Part shown: positions 1 to 10,335 of the stretch, in pieces
Numbering within the stretch: position 1 is the stretch's first letter
Layout of the letters: each line of letters starts with the position of its first letter
DNA from: Pantoea alfalfae
GTDB lineage: Bacteria > Pseudomonadota > Gammaproteobacteria > Enterobacterales > Enterobacteriaceae
Reading direction: 5' to 3'
DNA length: 64,000 nt
NCBI RefSeq assembly: GCF_019880205.1
Contig: NZ_CP082292.1
Coordinates: 3,038,001 to 3,102,000, forward strand
Position numbers and translations under genes: made by a program
Notes under the pieces: model-generated
What the model was told of the DNA's origin: nothing
The model's database searches: none
The model's input: only the letters and a program-made list of their open reading frames with translations

Positions 1-389
1 TCTTTAGCCTGTGGCAGATGCCGCATTCGTACGCGATTGCTATCTTCCGCTTTAAAGATTACCAGGCAGCGAACATCCCGGTTCTGCCGGTGGTGAAAGG
101 CATTTCCGTCGCGAAGAATCATATTACGCTCTATATCCTGGCGTTTATGATTGCCACGCTGATGCTGACGCTGGGCGGTTACGCAGGCTACAAATATCTG
201 GTGGTGGCCGCTGCGGTCAGCGTCTGGTGGCTGGGCATGGCATTATCGGGTTATAAAACCGCAGATGACCGTGTCTGGGCGCGTAAGCTGTTTGTCTTCT
301 CTATCGTGACCATCACCGCACTGAGCGTGATGATGTCAGTAGATTCGATGGCTCCGGCTTCGAAGGACCTGCTGACCTACGTCTGGTAA
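1..389 (+). CDS. cyoE: Protoheme IX farnesyltransferase (heme O synthase), 3' part
   Basis: Partial gene entering from the left edge; the frame is open from base 3 ([12 protein letters not shown]...) to the stop at 387-389. CyoE is an integral inner-membrane prenyltransferase that adds a farnesyl group to heme b, giving heme O for cytochrome bo oxidase. The visible C-terminal part closely matches the end of E. coli CyoE, with three hydrophobic segments (about [32 protein letters not shown] and [16 protein letters not shown]) and the ending LLTYVW. The N-terminal aspartate-rich catalytic motifs lie outside the window. It is normally the last gene of the cyoABCDE operon, and a strong hairpin terminator follows immediately, consistent with an operon end. 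Confidence 0.95.
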   Translation, partial: FSLWQMPHSYAIAIFRFKDYQAANIPVLPVVKGISVAKNHITLYILAFMIATLMLTLGGYAGYKYLVVAAAVSVWWLGMALSGYKTADDRVWARKLFVFSIVTITALSVMMSVDSMAPASKDLLTYVW

Positions 390-409
390 CCGGCACCGAT
401 ACAGCATGA

Positions 410-440
410 AAAGGGCGCGATTTTCGCGCCCTTTCTTTTT
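410..440 (+). terminator. Rho-independent terminator after cyoE
   Basis: A perfect 11-bp stem (AAAGGGCGCGA at 410-420, TCGCGCCCTTT at 424-434) with a 3-nt loop is followed by a C and a T-rich tail (CTTTTT). It lies 21 bases after the cyoE stop and would end the cyo operon transcript before yajR. Confidence 0.9.
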
Positions 441-521
441 GTTACCACTGCTTAAAAACTATTGTTTTACCCGCCCTGCCCCGCCCCCTAGAATAAAAGC
501 AGCACATTAACAGAGGTTGGA

Positions 522-1886
522 ATGAACGATAATAAAATGACTCCGGTGGAGCTGCGCGCCACATGGGGCCTCGGTACGGTCTTTTCCCTGCGAATGCTTG
601 GAATGTTTATGGTCCTGCCGGTACTGACCACTTATGGCATGGCATTACAGGGCGCGAGTGAAACCTTAATTGGTCTGGCGATTGGCATCTATGGCCTTGC
701 CCAGGCAATATTTCAGATTCCTTTTGGTCTGCTCTCTGATCGCATCGGCCGCAAGCCGTTGATCGTCGGCGGACTGTTGCTGTTTGTTCTGGGCAGTATT
801 ATCGCAGCCTGCACCGACTCCATCTGGGGCATTATACTGGGCCGGGCATTACAGGGCTCGGGCGCGATTGCCGCTGCCGTGATGGCACTGTTATCCGATT
901 TAACCCGCGAGCAGAACCGCACCAAAGCGATGGCGTTTATCGGCATCAGTTTTGGTGTGACCTTCGCGATTGCGATGGTGGTCGGTCCGGTTGTGACTCA
1001 TGCATTGGGTCTGCATGCGTTGTTCTGGATGATTGCGATCCTGGCATCGCTGGGCATCGTGATTACCCTGCTGGTAGTGCCATCTGCCTCCAATCATGTC
1101 CTGAACCGTGAATCGGGCATGGTGAAAGGCAGCTTCCGCAAAGTGATGGCTAACCCGCGTCTGGTGAAACTCAATATTGGTATTTTCTGCCTGCACGTCC
1201 TGCTGATGTCGAGCTTTGTTGCGTTGCCAGGGCAGTTTGAACAGGCCGGTTTCCCGGCACCCGAACACTGGAAAGTCTATCTCTCCACCATGCTGATCGC
1301 TTTTGCTGGCGTAGTCCCCTTCATCATTTATGCCGAAGTGAAGCGCCGCATGAAGCGTGTCTTTGTCGGCTGTGTCGGAATGATTGTGATTGCGGAGATC
1401 GTGCTCTGGGGTGCAGAAGGCCACTTCTGGACGCTGGTGGTGGGTGTTCAGCTCTTCTTCTTCGCCTTCAACCTGATGGAAGCGATTCTGCCTTCGCTGA
1501 TCAGTAAAGAGTCGCCTGCAGGATACAAAGGTACGGCGATGGGGATTTATTCTACCAGCCAGTTCCTGGGTGTGGCTGTTGGCGGCAGCATGGGTGGCTG
1601 GGTGTTTGGTCATTTCGATGCACAGACCGTATTCCTGGTGGGCGCGATGGTGGCCGCAGCCTGGCTGTTTGTCAGCATGACGATGCAGGAGCCGCCTTAT
1701 GTCAGCAGCCTGCGCATCGTGCTGAGTGATGCTGCACTGGCTGTGCCGAATCTGGAGCAGCGCCTGAAGGCTCAGAAAGGCGTTAACTCCGTGTTTATCG
1801 TGCCGGAAGAGAAAAGCGCGTATATCAAAATTGATAGTAAGGTCACCAGCCGGCCTGAGCTGGAAGCGCTGCTGGGGAGTTGCTAG
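522..1886 (+). CDS. yajR: MFS transporter YajR with C-terminal YAM domain
   Basis: Inner-membrane major facilitator superfamily protein of 454 residues, the same length as E. coli YajR. It has 12 predicted membrane segments and the MFS motif A signature GLLSDRIGRKP between the second and third segments (about residues 65-80). The last about 65 residues (from about 390, PYVSSLRIVL onward to LLGSC) are soluble and match the ferredoxin-like YAM domain that distinguishes YajR from other drug-H+ antiporters. The substrate is not established. The start is an ATG preceded by an AGAGGTTGGA ribosome site. Monocistronic: a terminator lies before it and a 500-base gap after it. Confidence 0.93.
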   Translation: MNDNKMTPVELRATWGLGTVFSLRMLGMFMVLPVLTTYGMALQGASETLIGLAIGIYGLAQAIFQIPFGLLSDRIGRKPLIVGGLLLFVLGSIIAACTDSIWGIILGRALQGSGAIAAAVMALLSDLTREQNRTKAMAFIGISFGVTFAIAMVVGPVVTHALGLHALFWMIAILASLGIVITLLVVPSASNHVLNRESGMVKGSFRKVMANPRLVKLNIGIFCLHVLLMSSFVALPGQFEQAGFPAPEHWKVYLSTMLIAFAGVVPFIIYAEVKRRMKRVFVGCVGMIVIAEIVLWGAEGHFWTLVVGVQLFFFAFNLMEAILPSLISKESPAGYKGTAMGIYSTSQFLGVAVGGSMGGWVFGHFDAQTVFLVGAMVAAAWLFVSMTMQEPPYVSSLRIVLSDAALAVPNLEQRLKAQKGVNSVFIVPEEKSAYIKIDSKVTSRPELEALLGSC

Positions 1887-1961
1887 CTTTAAAAAGTTTA
1901 GTGATAACGTCAGCTCGTTTCGCTTCAGGATCGAGCTGGCTCAGGGAACACGTTCAGATCG

Positions 1962-2069
1962 GAAAGACGCAAAAGCCGCCATCCGTGGCATGCTCGGCCC
2001 GCGCCGTCCTGGCGCGGGACGCTTTCCTCCTCTGACCGTGTCCCCTGCGCCCCTTAGCTTTTGCGTTGC
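1962..2069 (+). repeat. Palindromic intergenic repeat, copy A
   Basis: The segment begins GAAAGACGCAAAAGCC, carries an internal palindrome (CCCGCGCC...GGCGCGGG around 1998-2018) and ends near a GCTTTTGCGTT that inverts its beginning. Its first 67 bases align closely, in opposite orientation, with the copy at 2158-2252: both read AAAGACGCAAAAGC, then GCCATCC, a GGC-TC segment, a GC-rich palindrome and GCTTT. This looks like a dispersed palindromic repeat, not a gene. No protein frame here is credible. Confidence 0.6.
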
Positions 2070-2157
2070 TGCCAGGTTCAGCCGCATTTAAATTTCTGAG
2101 TAAATATCACCCAGCACAATCCTTCTTACAGACCACTAATCAGCTTAAAGCGATGGG

Positions 2158-2252
2158 AGCCTGTGCCTGTAGCAAAGCATCGCGGGCCAGGGATGGCCCG
2201 CGCTGAGCCAGCCATGGATGGCGCTTTTGCGTCTTTGCGAAAGGCACAGGCT
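2158..2252 (-). repeat. Palindromic intergenic repeat, copy B (inverted relative to copy A)
   Basis: Bounded by a perfect 11-bp inverted repeat (AGCCTGTGCCT at 2158-2168, AGGCACAGGCT at 2242-2252) and containing an inner palindrome GCGGGCCA...TGGCCCGC at 2182-2201. On the minus strand it reads AAAGACGCAAAAGCGCC and then parallels copy A base for base over about 65 bases with few mismatches. The two copies face each other about 100 bases apart within the yajR-yajQ gap. Confidence 0.65.
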
Positions 2253-2320
2253 TCCTGAGCCTGAACGCGATGTTCCAGACGACATCCATCTCACAAAGCG
2301 ATATAAGCAAGGTGCTAACA

Positions 2321-2347
2321 AAAAACCCGGCCTGAGCCGGGTTTTTT
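2321..2347 (-). terminator. Bidirectional terminator downstream of yajQ
   Basis: AAAAACCCGGC, CTGA loop, GCCGGGTTTTTT: a 6-bp GC stem extended by A-T pairs with tracts on both sides. It lies 38 bases past the yajQ stop and could also stop transcripts from the yajR side. Confidence 0.85.
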
Positions 2348-2384
2348 ATCACTGCATTCAGGCCAAAAAAACAGCCTCCCCCAC

Positions 2385-2876
2385 TTAATCGCGGAAGTTC
2401 TTAAACTGGAACGGCTGGCCCAGATTGCTGCCGCGCACGATCGCCATCGCACCCTGCAAATCGTCACGCGCTTTACCGGTCACACGCAACGCTTCACCCT
2501 GAATCTGGGTCTGCACCTTCAGCTTGCTGTCTTTGATCAGCTTCACCAGCTTCTTCGCCACGTCGCTTTCAATGCCTTTCTTCAGTTTGGCATCGACCGC
2601 CCAGCTCTTGCCGCTGTGCTCAATCTCTTCCGGCACCTCTAAAGCACCGCCTTCAATCCCACGCTTCAGCAACTTCTCTCGCAAAATATCGACCAGTTGC
2701 TTAACCTGAAAATCGGACTCGCTGGTGATTTTGATGGTTTCATTCTTTTCGTTGAGCTCAAACTCGGCGCTCACGTTGCGGAAATCGAAGCGGGTAGACA
2801 CTTCACGGTTGGCATTCTCCACCGCATTGCGAATTTCCTGCAGATCGACTTCTGAAACGATATCGAAAGATGGCAT
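2385..2876 (-). CDS. yajQ: YajQ family nucleotide-binding protein
   Basis: Cytosolic protein of 163 residues, the usual family length, starting [21 protein letters not shown] chose this ATG over an upstream in-frame one (2909) because it is the conserved family start and has a GGAGAAGAAGAG ribosome site. YajQ proteins are two ferredoxin-like domains that bind nucleic acid or nucleotides; some homologues in other genera bind cyclic-di-GMP, but that is not visible from the sequence. The middle contains the conserved [24 protein letters not shown] segment. Monocistronic, ended by the hairpin at 2321-2347, and divergent from panE. Confidence 0.95.
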   Translation of the reverse strand: MPSFDIVSEVDLQEIRNAVENANREVSTRFDFRNVSAEFELNEKNETIKITSESDFQVKQLVDILREKLLKRGIEGGALEVPEEIEHSGKSWAVDAKLKKGIESDVAKKLVKLIKDSKLKVQTQIQGEALRVTGKARDDLQGAMAIVRGSNLGQPFQFKNFRD

Positions 2877-3011
2877 CTCTTCTTCTCCTGACGCTAAAGT
2901 GACATGCATAATACGCGTCTTAAGGTGCTAAATAAAATCAGGCTGCACACAACGCTATAATGTAGGTGTGACAGTAAATAACAGATGGCTAGCCCGCCAG
3001 CGGGAGGCAGC

Positions 3012-3932
3012 ATGAAAATTACCGTGTTAGGTTGCGGTGCATTGGGTCAGGTCTGGCTGACAGCGCTTGCCCGCCAGGGACATGAAGTACAGGGATGGCT
3101 GCGCGTGCCGCAGCCTTACTGCTCAGCCAATGTGATTGATCCACAGGGCAACATTTCGAATCGCACATTTATCGCCAACGATCCGCTGTTTCTGGCGGAA
3201 AGTCAGCTGCTGCTGGTCACACTCAAAGCGCCACAGGTCTCACCCGCCGTGAAGAATCTGGAAAGTGTGCTGCCAGAAAACTGCCCGGTGCTGCTGCTGC
3301 ACAACGGTATGGGCACGCTGGAGGAACTGAAAGGGCTGACTCAGCCACTCCTGCGTGGCGTCACCACGCATGCGGCGATGCGTGATGGCACCGTCATCAA
3401 GCACATCGCCAGTGGCATCACCCACATTGGTCCCGGTAACCGCAAAAGTGCCGCTTACAGTGATCTCGCCGATATACTGCACCCTGCCCTGCCCGACGTT
3501 GCCTGGCATGACAATATCCGGGCGGCCTGCTGGCGCAAACTGGCCGTCAACTGTGTCATTAACCCGCTCAGCGTGGAGTATGAGTGCCAGAACGGGGCAT
3601 TGCGCGCGTATCCGGAGCAGATCGCGCAGCTGTGCGAAGAGATCAGCTGGGTCATGGAGCGTGAAGGCCAGAACGTGGCCAGTGACAGTTTGCAGGACAT
3701 CATCTTCGACGTGATCGAAAGCACTGCGGCCAATACCTCTTCCATGCTGCAGGACGTTCGCGCCCAGCGGCTCACCGAAATCGACTATATCAGCGGCTTT
3801 CTGCTACGCCGCGCCCGGACGCACGGCCTGGTGCTCACGGAGAATACCCGTCTGTATGACATTGTAAAACGCAAGGAGTCCCATTATGACCGCGAACGCA
3901 TCGGTGCTGGTTTGCCTGGCACATGGCAGTGA
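3012..3932 (+). CDS. panE: 2-dehydropantoate 2-reductase (ketopantoate reductase)
   Basis: Cytosolic NADPH-dependent enzyme reducing 2-dehydropantoate to pantoate in pantothenate/CoA synthesis. The N-terminal Rossmann motif [15 protein letters not shown] is intact, and the substrate-domain segment [16 protein letters not shown] (about residues 170-190) contains the family's catalytic lysine and asparagine. It is 306 residues, close to E. coli PanE (303). The start is the ATG behind GGGAGGCAGC; an upstream in-frame ATG at 2985 is less likely. Its last 47 bases overlap the start of yajL, so the two are cotranscribed and probably translationally coupled, as in E. coli. Confidence 0.95.
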   Translation: MKITVLGCGALGQVWLTALARQGHEVQGWLRVPQPYCSANVIDPQGNISNRTFIANDPLFLAESQLLLVTLKAPQVSPAVKNLESVLPENCPVLLLHNGMGTLEELKGLTQPLLRGVTTHAAMRDGTVIKHIASGITHIGPGNRKSAAYSDLADILHPALPDVAWHDNIRAACWRKLAVNCVINPLSVEYECQNGALRAYPEQIAQLCEEISWVMEREGQNVASDSLQDIIFDVIESTAANTSSMLQDVRAQRLTEIDYISGFLLRRARTHGLVLTENTRLYDIVKRKESHYDRERIGAGLPGTWQ

Positions 3933-4482
3933 AGAAACAGAAGCTGTCACCACCATCGACCTGCTGGTTCGGGCCGGGCTGAAGGTTGTTACCGCCAGCG
4001 TCGAAAGCGATGGCAGCCGTGAGATTGTCTGCTCGCGCGGTGTTCGTCTGCTGACTGATGTCACGCTGGTTGAAGTCGCCGACAATGATTTCGCCGCCAT
4101 TGTGCTGCCCGGTGGCCTCAAAGGGGCTGAGACCTTCCGTGACAGTCCGCTGTTAGTCGAAACGGTGCGTCAGTTTCACCTCAATGAGAAGATTGTCGCG
4201 GCAATATGCGCAGCCTCAGGCACGGTTTTGATCCCTCACGATCTCTTTCCGGTCGGCAATATGACTGGCTTTCCTGGTCTGAAAGAGACAATTCCGGAGG
4301 AAAAGTGGATGGAGCGGCGTGTCGTCTGGGATCCGCGCGTCAATCTGCTGACCAGCCAGGGGCCAGGTACGGCAATGGATTTTGCGCTGAAGTTAATCGA
4401 TCTGCTGGTGGGAAAAGAGATGGCGCGTGAGGTAGCTGCACAGCTGGTGCTGGCTCCCGGCATTTATGACTATCAGGCGTAA
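3886..4482 (+). CDS. yajL: DJ-1/PfpI family protein YajL (protein deglycase/chaperone)
   Basis: Cytosolic 198-residue member of the DJ-1/ThiJ superfamily. The nucleophile-elbow cysteine is visible in [12 protein letters not shown] (about Cys107), with the acidic partner near the N-terminus in [11 protein letters not shown]. coli YajL is reported as a covalent chaperone and protein/nucleotide deglycase acting in oxidative and electrophile stress; the exact chemistry is debated. The ATG at 3886 is preceded by AAGGAGTCCC inside the panE coding region, giving a 47-base overlap with panE. Confidence 0.94.
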   Translation: MTANASVLVCLAHGSEETEAVTTIDLLVRAGLKVVTASVESDGSREIVCSRGVRLLTDVTLVEVADNDFAAIVLPGGLKGAETFRDSPLLVETVRQFHLNEKIVAAICAASGTVLIPHDLFPVGNMTGFPGLKETIPEEKWMERRVVWDPRVNLLTSQGPGTAMDFALKLIDLLVGKEMAREVAAQLVLAPGIYDYQA

Positions 4483-4518
4483 AGACTCAGTCTTTGATAG
4501 AAAGGCTTAAAACGAGAA

Positions 4519-4551
4519 AGCCAGTCAGACCTGAACAGGCACTGACTGGCT
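4519..4551. terminator. Possible shared hairpin between yajL and thiI
   Basis: AGCCAGTCAG (4519-4528) pairs with CTGACTGGCT (4542-4551) across a 13-nt loop, in the convergent gap between the yajL and thiI stops. There is no T-tract on either side, so this is a weak terminator candidate. Confidence 0.4.
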
Positions 4552-4562
4552 CAACATGGTGA

Positions 4563-6011
4563 CTACGGGCGGTAAACTTTAACGTTCTTAAAACCCTGCT
4601 CATGCAGATAAAGCGCCTGCAGACGGCTCATCACACCGCGATCGCAGTAAAGCAGCCAGGTCCGGTTCTGATCGAGATCGCCAAACTGCGTGCTGAGTTT
4701 ATAGAATGGGAGTGATTTCACTTCTGTAGCGTTCAGCGTCAGTGGCTTCTCTTCCTGCTCATCAATAGAGCGGATATCCAGCACGACGTCGTTGTCACTC
4801 AGAAGCGCGACGGTCTCAACTTCAACCACCTCCTCTTCTGTCTGCTCAGCAATAGTACGGATGTCGACATTGGTCGCTTCTTCCACCACCCGATCCAGAA
4901 TCGCAAAGTCGAAATTCTGCTCTTCCGCTTCAATCTTCGCCTTCACCGCCTTCACCGTTGGGCTTTTTGAGATCACACCACAATATTCCGGCATCGTGCT
5001 GGCGAAATCTTCGGTGCCGATCTCCCGGGCAACTCTGATGATGTGCTCTTTGTCATGAGAAATCAGCGGACGCAGAATCAACGTATCGGATGCGTTATCA
5101 ATCAGTCGCAGGTTGGTCAGCGTCTGGCTCGACACCTGCCCCACCGCTTCACCCGTGACCAGCGCCTGCACGCCGTAGCGTTCAGCAATCGTCGAAGCAG
5201 CACGCACCATCATGCGCTTCAGCACCACGCCCATCTGGCCGTCATCCACTTTTTCGAGGATCTCACCGACGACCGGCTCAAAATTGATCGCCACGAAGCG
5301 CACGCGGTGTGAACGACCAAAACGATTCCACAGATAGTGCGCAACCTGACGCACGCCAATCTCATGCGCGGCACCGCCAAGGTTAAAGAAGCAGTAATGC
5401 ACGCGACTGCCACGACGCAGCAGCATATAACTGGATACGCCGGAATCGAAACCGCCGGAAATCAGCGACAGCACATCTTCCTGCGTGCCGATTGGGAAAC
5501 CACCCAGACCTTCGTAACGTGCAGTCACCAGTGTCAGGCGATTCTCTTCAACTTCAAGGTTCACCGTCACGTCAGGGTTTTTAAGCTGCACGCGGGCGCT
5601 TTCAATATGCTGATTCAGGCCGCCGCCCACATAGCGCTCTACATCCTGTGAACTGAAGCTATGCTTACCGCGACGTTTCACACGTACGCAGAAGCTCTTG
5701 CCTTCAAGACTGTCGCGATACTGCGTTAACGTCTGCTCAAAGATGTGATGTATATCGGTGTACTCACGATCTTCAACCGCTAAAACGTGATGGATACCGG
5801 GAATGCGGGAAAGCTCATCGGGAATAATGTCAGCCAGCGCCGCATTTTTTGACCGCACTTCAATGTGATCCCAGAAGCGCACAACGGCGATGTCGTCGCT
5901 GACGGTTTTCAGGACGTTGCGGATATTGCTGGCAAGAATCTTGATAAAGCGCAAACGCACCGACGGACTCTTGATGGTGATTTCAGGAAATAACTTGATG
6001 ATAAACTTCAT
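4563..6011 (-). CDS. thiI: tRNA 4-thiouridine synthase / thiamine sulfurtransferase ThiI
   Basis: Cytosolic enzyme of 482 residues, the E. coli length. It transfers IscS-derived persulfide sulfur to uridine-8 of tRNA and to ThiS for thiazole synthesis. Domains in order: N-terminal ferredoxin-like region, THUMP RNA-binding domain (about 60-165), PP-loop ATPase with SGGFDSG (about 183-189), and C-terminal rhodanese domain carrying the essential persulfide cysteine in [10 protein letters not shown] (about Cys456). All key residues are present. It is divergent from xseB with about 230 bases of shared upstream region. Confidence 0.97.
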   Translation of the reverse strand: MKFIIKLFPEITIKSPSVRLRFIKILASNIRNVLKTVSDDIAVVRFWDHIEVRSKNAALADIIPDELSRIPGIHHVLAVEDREYTDIHHIFEQTLTQYRDSLEGKSFCVRVKRRGKHSFSSQDVERYVGGGLNQHIESARVQLKNPDVTVNLEVEENRLTLVTARYEGLGGFPIGTQEDVLSLISGGFDSGVSSYMLLRRGSRVHYCFFNLGGAAHEIGVRQVAHYLWNRFGRSHRVRFVAINFEPVVGEILEKVDDGQMGVVLKRMMVRAASTIAERYGVQALVTGEAVGQVSSQTLTNLRLIDNASDTLILRPLISHDKEHIIRVAREIGTEDFASTMPEYCGVISKSPTVKAVKAKIEAEEQNFDFAILDRVVEEATNVDIRTIAEQTEEEVVEVETVALLSDNDVVLDIRSIDEQEEKPLTLNATEVKSLPFYKLSTQFGDLDQNRTWLLYCDRGVMSRLQALYLHEQGFKNVKVYRP

Positions 6012-6243
6012 GGCGATACAGCTTCGTTGGGCAAATAAGTGCTAAAACAGGCGGCACTTAGCTGGTAAAATCACAAAATTGCGGGCTGCAAGGCGCAACC
6101 GCATCCGAGGCGCGGGAGTATATCACCTTTGTCAGGTGACTGCTTCTTCATCAGCCGCCGCATTGATTATTTTGCTAATCATAGGGTCTCAGCTACCATG
6201 ACCGATTGCGAGATAATGTCCCAACCGTGAGTCGACACGAAAT

Positions 6244-6486
6244 ATGCCGAAAAAAGCCGAACAGCCAGCCAGCTTTGAAACGTCATTGCAGCAGCTGGAG
6301 CAGATTGTCAGCCGTCTGGAAAGTGGTGAACTGCCGCTGGAAGAAGCCCTGAACGAATTTGAACGCGGCGTGCAGCTGGCGCGGAATGGCCAGCAGACGC
6401 TGCAGCAGGCTGAACAGCGGGTCCGCATTCTGCTGAACGATGATAAAGATGCCGACCTCACTGCTTTCATGCCGGAAAACGACTAA
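6244..6486 (+). CDS. xseB: Exodeoxyribonuclease VII small subunit
   Basis: 80-residue cytosolic subunit of the single-strand-specific exonuclease VII; several XseB chains bind each XseA catalytic chain. The family pattern is clear: [32 protein letters not shown], two helices forming a coiled-coil-like hairpin. The stop overlaps the ispA start as TAATG, the conserved xseB-ispA-dxs operon arrangement. xseA is not in this window. Confidence 0.96.
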   Translation: MPKKAEQPASFETSLQQLEQIVSRLESGELPLEEALNEFERGVQLARNGQQTLQQAEQRVRILLNDDKDADLTAFMPEND

Positions 6487-7385
6487 TGGATTTTGCCCGC
6501 TTACTCGACGCCTATCAGCAGCAGGTCAACGCCGCGCTGACGCGTTTTATAGAGCCACTTCCTTTTCAGAGTTCTCCTCTGGTGAATGCCATGCATTATG
6601 GGGCATTATTAGGCGGTAAACGTCTGCGTCCTTTTCTGGTCTACGCGACCGGCGAAATGCTCCACGCCAATCCGGCGAGTCTGGATGCCCCTGCCGCCGC
6701 AGTTGAATGCATTCATGCGTACTCTCTGATTCATGACGATCTCCCTGCGATGGACGATGATGCATTGCGTCGCGGGCAGCCAACCTGTCACATTAAATAT
6801 GGCGAAGACACTGCGATTCTGGCGGGTGACGCCCTGCAGACGCTGGCTTTCTCCATTCTGGCCGATGAAGCAATGCCCGGTGTCAGCGCCGAATACCGTC
6901 TGCTGATGCTCTCCGAACTGGCAAAAGCCAGCGGCGTAGCCGGGATGTGTGGCGGGCAGGCACTGGATTTAGCGGCGGAAGGCAAATCCGTCGATCTTGA
7001 TCAGCTGGAACAGATCCATCGCCATAAAACTGGCGCGCTGATCCGCTCAGCGGTGCGCTTAGGCGCATTAACGGCAGGCGATGCGGGCCGCGAAGCGCTG
7101 CCGCTGCTCGACCGCTATGCAGAGGCGATTGGTCTCGCATTTCAGGTGCAGGACGACATTCTGGATGTGATCGGTGACACAGCGGTGATCGGAAAACGCC
7201 AGGGTGCCGATCAGGATCTGGGGAAAAGCACCTATCCTTCATTGTTAGGCCTTGAAAATGCTCGAGCCAAGGCGCGGGATTTGTATCAGGAAGCTCTTGA
7301 TGCTTTAGAATTGCTCGCTGCGCACTCCTATAACACCACAGCACTGCAGGCGCTGGCGAGCTTCATAATTGAACGCGACAAATAA
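6486..7385 (+). CDS. ispA: (2E,6E)-farnesyl diphosphate synthase
   Basis: Cytosolic prenyltransferase condensing IPP with DMAPP and then GPP to make farnesyl diphosphate, the precursor of quinones, undecaprenyl phosphate and heme O. It has 299 residues like E. coli IspA. Both aspartate-rich Mg-binding motifs are present: [15 protein letters not shown] (about 84-97) and [12 protein letters not shown] (about 223-234). It is the middle gene of xseB-ispA-dxs, starting within the xseB stop codon and followed 19 bases later by dxs. Its product supplies cyoE, the gene at the left edge. Confidence 0.97.
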   Translation: MDFARLLDAYQQQVNAALTRFIEPLPFQSSPLVNAMHYGALLGGKRLRPFLVYATGEMLHANPASLDAPAAAVECIHAYSLIHDDLPAMDDDALRRGQPTCHIKYGEDTAILAGDALQTLAFSILADEAMPGVSAEYRLLMLSELAKASGVAGMCGGQALDLAAEGKSVDLDQLEQIHRHKTGALIRSAVRLGALTAGDAGREALPLLDRYAEAIGLAFQVQDDILDVIGDTAVIGKRQGADQDLGKSTYPSLLGLENARAKARDLYQEALDALELLAAHSYNTTALQALASFIIERDK

Positions 7386-7404
7386 CTTCCATAATGAGTC
7401 TCTG

Positions 7405-9270
7405 ATGAGTTTTGATATTGCTAAATACCCGACACTGGCGCTGGCAGACACCGTTCAGGCGCTACGCGCCCTGCCGAAAGAGAAGTTGCCTGCGCTGTGT
7501 GATGAACTGCGTCAGTATCTGTTAGACAGTGTGAGCCGCTCCAGCGGCCATTTTGCATCGGGTCTGGGCGTGGTTGAACTGACGGTCGCGCTGCATTATG
7601 TCTATAACACCCCGTTTGACCATCTGGTCTGGGATGTAGGTCATCAGGCTTATCCGCATAAAATTCTGACGGGTCGCCGCGATCGCATCGGCACTATCCG
7701 TCAGAAAAACGGCGTACACCCGTTTCCGTGGCGCGGTGAAAGTGAATATGACGTCCTGAGCGTCGGTCACTCGTCGACCTCAATCAGTGCCGGTCTGGGC
7801 ATGGCCGCTGCGGCAGAACGTGAAGGTCAGGGCCGTCGTACCGCCTGTATTATTGGCGATGGTGCGATTACCGCAGGCATGGCGTTTGAAGCGATGAACC
7901 ATGCTGGTGATATTAAGCCGGACATGCTGGTCATCCTCAATGACAACGAGATGTCGATCTCCGAAAACGTCGGCGCGCTGAATAATCGCCTGGCGCAGAT
8001 CCTGTCGGGTAAAACCTACGCACGACTGCGCGAAGGCAGTAAACGGGTGCTGACAAATCTGCCGCCAATCAAAGAGCTGGTCAAACGCACCGAAGAGCAT
8101 CTCAAAGGCATGGTCGTGCCGGGCACGCTCTTTGAAGAGCTGGGCTTTAACTACATCGGCCCGGTTGATGGTCACGATGTGCTGACGCTGGTCAATACGC
8201 TGAGCAACATGCGCAGCCTGAAAGGGCCGCAGTTCCTGCATATCATGACGAAGAAAGGTAAAGGCTACGCCCCGGCAGAGGAAGATCCGATTGCCTGGCA
8301 CGCCGTTCCTAAATTTGACCCGGCGATTGGCGAACTGCCGAAAAGCGCAGAAGGTCTGCCGAGCTACTCTAAAATCTTCGGCAACTGGCTGTGTGAAATG
8401 GCCGCCGACGATCCGAAGCTGATGGCGATTACGCCAGCGATGCGTGAAGGCTCCGGCATGGTGGCCTTCTCACGTGAATTCCCGAAGCAATATTTTGACG
8501 TGGCGATCGCCGAGCAGCATGCGGTGACTTTCGCGGCCGGTATGGCGATTGGCGGCTATAAACCCATTGTGGCCATCTACTCGACCTTCCTGCAACGCGC
8601 CTACGATCAGCTGATCCACGACGTCGCTATCCAGAAATTGCCGGTCCTGTTTGCTATCGATCGCGGTGGTATTGTTGGCGCGGATGGTCAGACTCACCAG
8701 GGCGCGTTTGATCTCGCCTATCTCCGCTGCGTGCCGGATATGGTGATCATGACGCCGAGCGATGAGAATGAGTGTCGGCAGATGCTTTACACCGGCTATC
8801 ACCATCAGGCTGGCCCAAGTGCAGTGCGCTATCCGCGCGGCACCGGTATCGGCACGCCGCTGGCTCCGCTGCAGAGTCTGCCGCTGGGTAAAGCAGTCGT
8901 GAAACGTCAGGGTGAAAAGCTGGCGATTCTGAACTTCGGTACTCTGCTGCCAGAAGCAGCCGCCACGGCGGAAGTGCTGAATGCAACTTTGGTTGATATG
9001 CGCTTTGTGAAGCCGCTGGATGAGGCGCTGATCGCCGAGCTCGCTAAAACCCACGACTCGCTGATTACGCTGGAAGAAGGCGCAATCAAAGGCGGTGCGG
9101 GCAGCGGCGTAAATGAGTTTGTGATGGCGAAACGGCTGGCCGTTCCGGTACTGAACATTGGCCTGCCCGATGAGTTCATCCCGCAGGGCACGCAGGATGA
9201 AGTGCGTCATGACTATCTGCTGGACGCCGAAGGCATTCAGCAACAGATCGCCCGCTGGCTGGCGCAGTAA
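7405..9270 (+). CDS. dxs: 1-deoxy-D-xylulose-5-phosphate synthase
   Basis: Cytosolic thiamine-diphosphate enzyme joining pyruvate and glyceraldehyde-3-phosphate, the first step of the MEP isoprenoid pathway. The chosen start ([17 protein letters not shown]) gives 621 residues and matches E. coli Dxs (620); an upstream ATG at 7369 lies inside ispA. Visible elements: conserved histidine in [10 protein letters not shown], ThDP-Mg motif [18 protein letters not shown]...NDNEMSIS (about 151-184), and the transketolase pyrimidine-domain glutamate in [14 protein letters not shown] (about Glu370). Last gene of xseB-ispA-dxs; it needs ThDP, whose kinase gene thiL lies 1.6 kb away. Confidence 0.97.
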   Translation: MSFDIAKYPTLALADTVQALRALPKEKLPALCDELRQYLLDSVSRSSGHFASGLGVVELTVALHYVYNTPFDHLVWDVGHQAYPHKILTGRRDRIGTIRQKNGVHPFPWRGESEYDVLSVGHSSTSISAGLGMAAAAEREGQGRRTACIIGDGAITAGMAFEAMNHAGDIKPDMLVILNDNEMSISENVGALNNRLAQILSGKTYARLREGSKRVLTNLPPIKELVKRTEEHLKGMVVPGTLFEELGFNYIGPVDGHDVLTLVNTLSNMRSLKGPQFLHIMTKKGKGYAPAEEDPIAWHAVPKFDPAIGELPKSAEGLPSYSKIFGNWLCEMAADDPKLMAITPAMREGSGMVAFSREFPKQYFDVAIAEQHAVTFAAGMAIGGYKPIVAIYSTFLQRAYDQLIHDVAIQKLPVLFAIDRGGIVGADGQTHQGAFDLAYLRCVPDMVIMTPSDENECRQMLYTGYHHQAGPSAVRYPRGTGIGTPLAPLQSLPLGKAVVKRQGEKLAILNFGTLLPEAAATAEVLNATLVDMRFVKPLDEALIAELAKTHDSLITLEEGAIKGGAGSGVNEFVMAKRLAVPVLNIGLPDEFIPQGTQDEVRHDYLLDAEGIQQQIARWLAQ

Positions 9271-9281
9271 CTTCTCCTCTC

Positions 9282-9304
9282 TGCGCTCCCCCCTGGGGAG
9301 CGCA
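9282..9304 (+). terminator. Hairpin after dxs
   Basis: A perfect 10-bp stem TGCGCTCCCC / GGGGAGCGCA with a 3-nt loop starts 12 bases after the dxs stop. No T-run follows, so it may be a partial terminator or an mRNA 3'-end stabiliser. Confidence 0.5.
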
Positions 9305-9351
9305 ACATCCTGCTATGCTGTAACCTTTGCACTTTCGCAGGAGCCTCCACC

Positions 9352-10326
9352 ATGAAAACGATTCAACTGGGTACTACCGATCTGCAGGTGTCGCGTCTCT
9401 GTCTTGGCTGTATGACCTATGGCGAGCCAACGCGCGGTAATCATGCCTGGACGCTGCCTGAAGCGAGCAGCCGTCCGCTGATCCAGCAGGCGCTGAACGC
9501 GGGCATCAACTTCTTTGATACCGCCAACAGCTACTCCGATGGCAGCAGTGAAGAGATCCTGGGCCGGGCGCTGAAAGATTTCGCCCACCGTGAAGAGATC
9601 GTGGTCGCCACCAAAGTCTATTTTCCGCTGACCAATCTCTCACAGGGACTCTCGCGCAAAAATATTCTGCAATCGATTGATGACAGCCTGCAGCGTCTTG
9701 GCATGGAGTATGTGGACCTGCTGCAGATTCACCGCTGGGATTATGACACGCCGCTGGAAGAGACGCTGGAAGCGCTGCATGAGGTAGTGCAGTCTGGCAA
9801 AGCCCGTTATATCGGTGCCTCGTCAATGCACGCCAGCCAGTTTGCTCAGGCGTTGCAGATGCAGTCGGAACAGGGCTGGCATCGCTTTGTCAGCATGCAG
9901 GATCAGTACAACCTGATTCAGCGCGAAGAGGAGCGTGAAATGCATCCGCTCTGCCTGAAAGAACAAATCGCCGTGCTGCCCTGGAGTCCGCTGGCGCGCG
10001 GTAAGCTGACCCGCCCGTGGGGGGAAAACACCGCGCGTTCCGCCTCCGACCAGGTGATGGCGAAGCTCTATGACAATACCGAAGCGAATGATGCCGTGAT
10101 TGCAGAGCGGCTGGCACAGGTAGCGGAAAGCAAAGGCGTGACGCGGGCGCAGGTGGCGCTGGCCTGGCTTCTGAGCAAGCCTGCCGTTACGGCACCGATT
10201 ATTGGTGCATCGCGCGCAGAGCAGTTTGAGGATCTGGTGAAGGCAGTGGATGTCACGCTGAGTGACGAAGAGATTACCCTGCTGGAAGAGGTCTATCAGC
10301 CGCATCAGGCGGTAGGATTTGAATAA
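9352..10326 (+). CDS. yajO: Aldo/keto reductase YajO
   Basis: NADPH-dependent aldo-keto reductase of 324 residues, equal to E. coli YajO. The tetrad is visible: Asp and Tyr in FFDTANSYSDG (about 52-62), Lys in VVATKVYFP, and His in LLQIHRWD. In E. coli YajO is implicated in xylulose conversion and possibly in 1-deoxyxylulose 5-phosphate supply for thiamine; its place beside dxs fits but does not prove this. The ATG follows GCAGGAGCC. It is convergent with pgpA, with a hairpin between. Confidence 0.92.
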   Translation: MKTIQLGTTDLQVSRLCLGCMTYGEPTRGNHAWTLPEASSRPLIQQALNAGINFFDTANSYSDGSSEEILGRALKDFAHREEIVVATKVYFPLTNLSQGLSRKNILQSIDDSLQRLGMEYVDLLQIHRWDYDTPLEETLEALHEVVQSGKARYIGASSMHASQFAQALQMQSEQGWHRFVSMQDQYNLIQREEEREMHPLCLKEQIAVLPWSPLARGKLTRPWGENTARSASDQVMAKLYDNTEANDAVIAERLAQVAESKGVTRAQVALAWLLSKPAVTAPIIGASRAEQFEDLVKAVDVTLSDEEITLLEEVYQPHQAVGFE

Positions 10327-10335
10327 AACCAGAAT

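Noticed and set aside
900..1613. Long minus-strand frame opposite yajR
   Set aside because: It is antisense to a well-matched gene, has no ribosome site or family resemblance, and arises from codon bias in the plus-strand gene.
8470..9243. 257-residue minus-strand frame opposite dxs
   Set aside because: Antisense shadow of dxs with no signature; high His/Gln/Arg content typical of such shadows.
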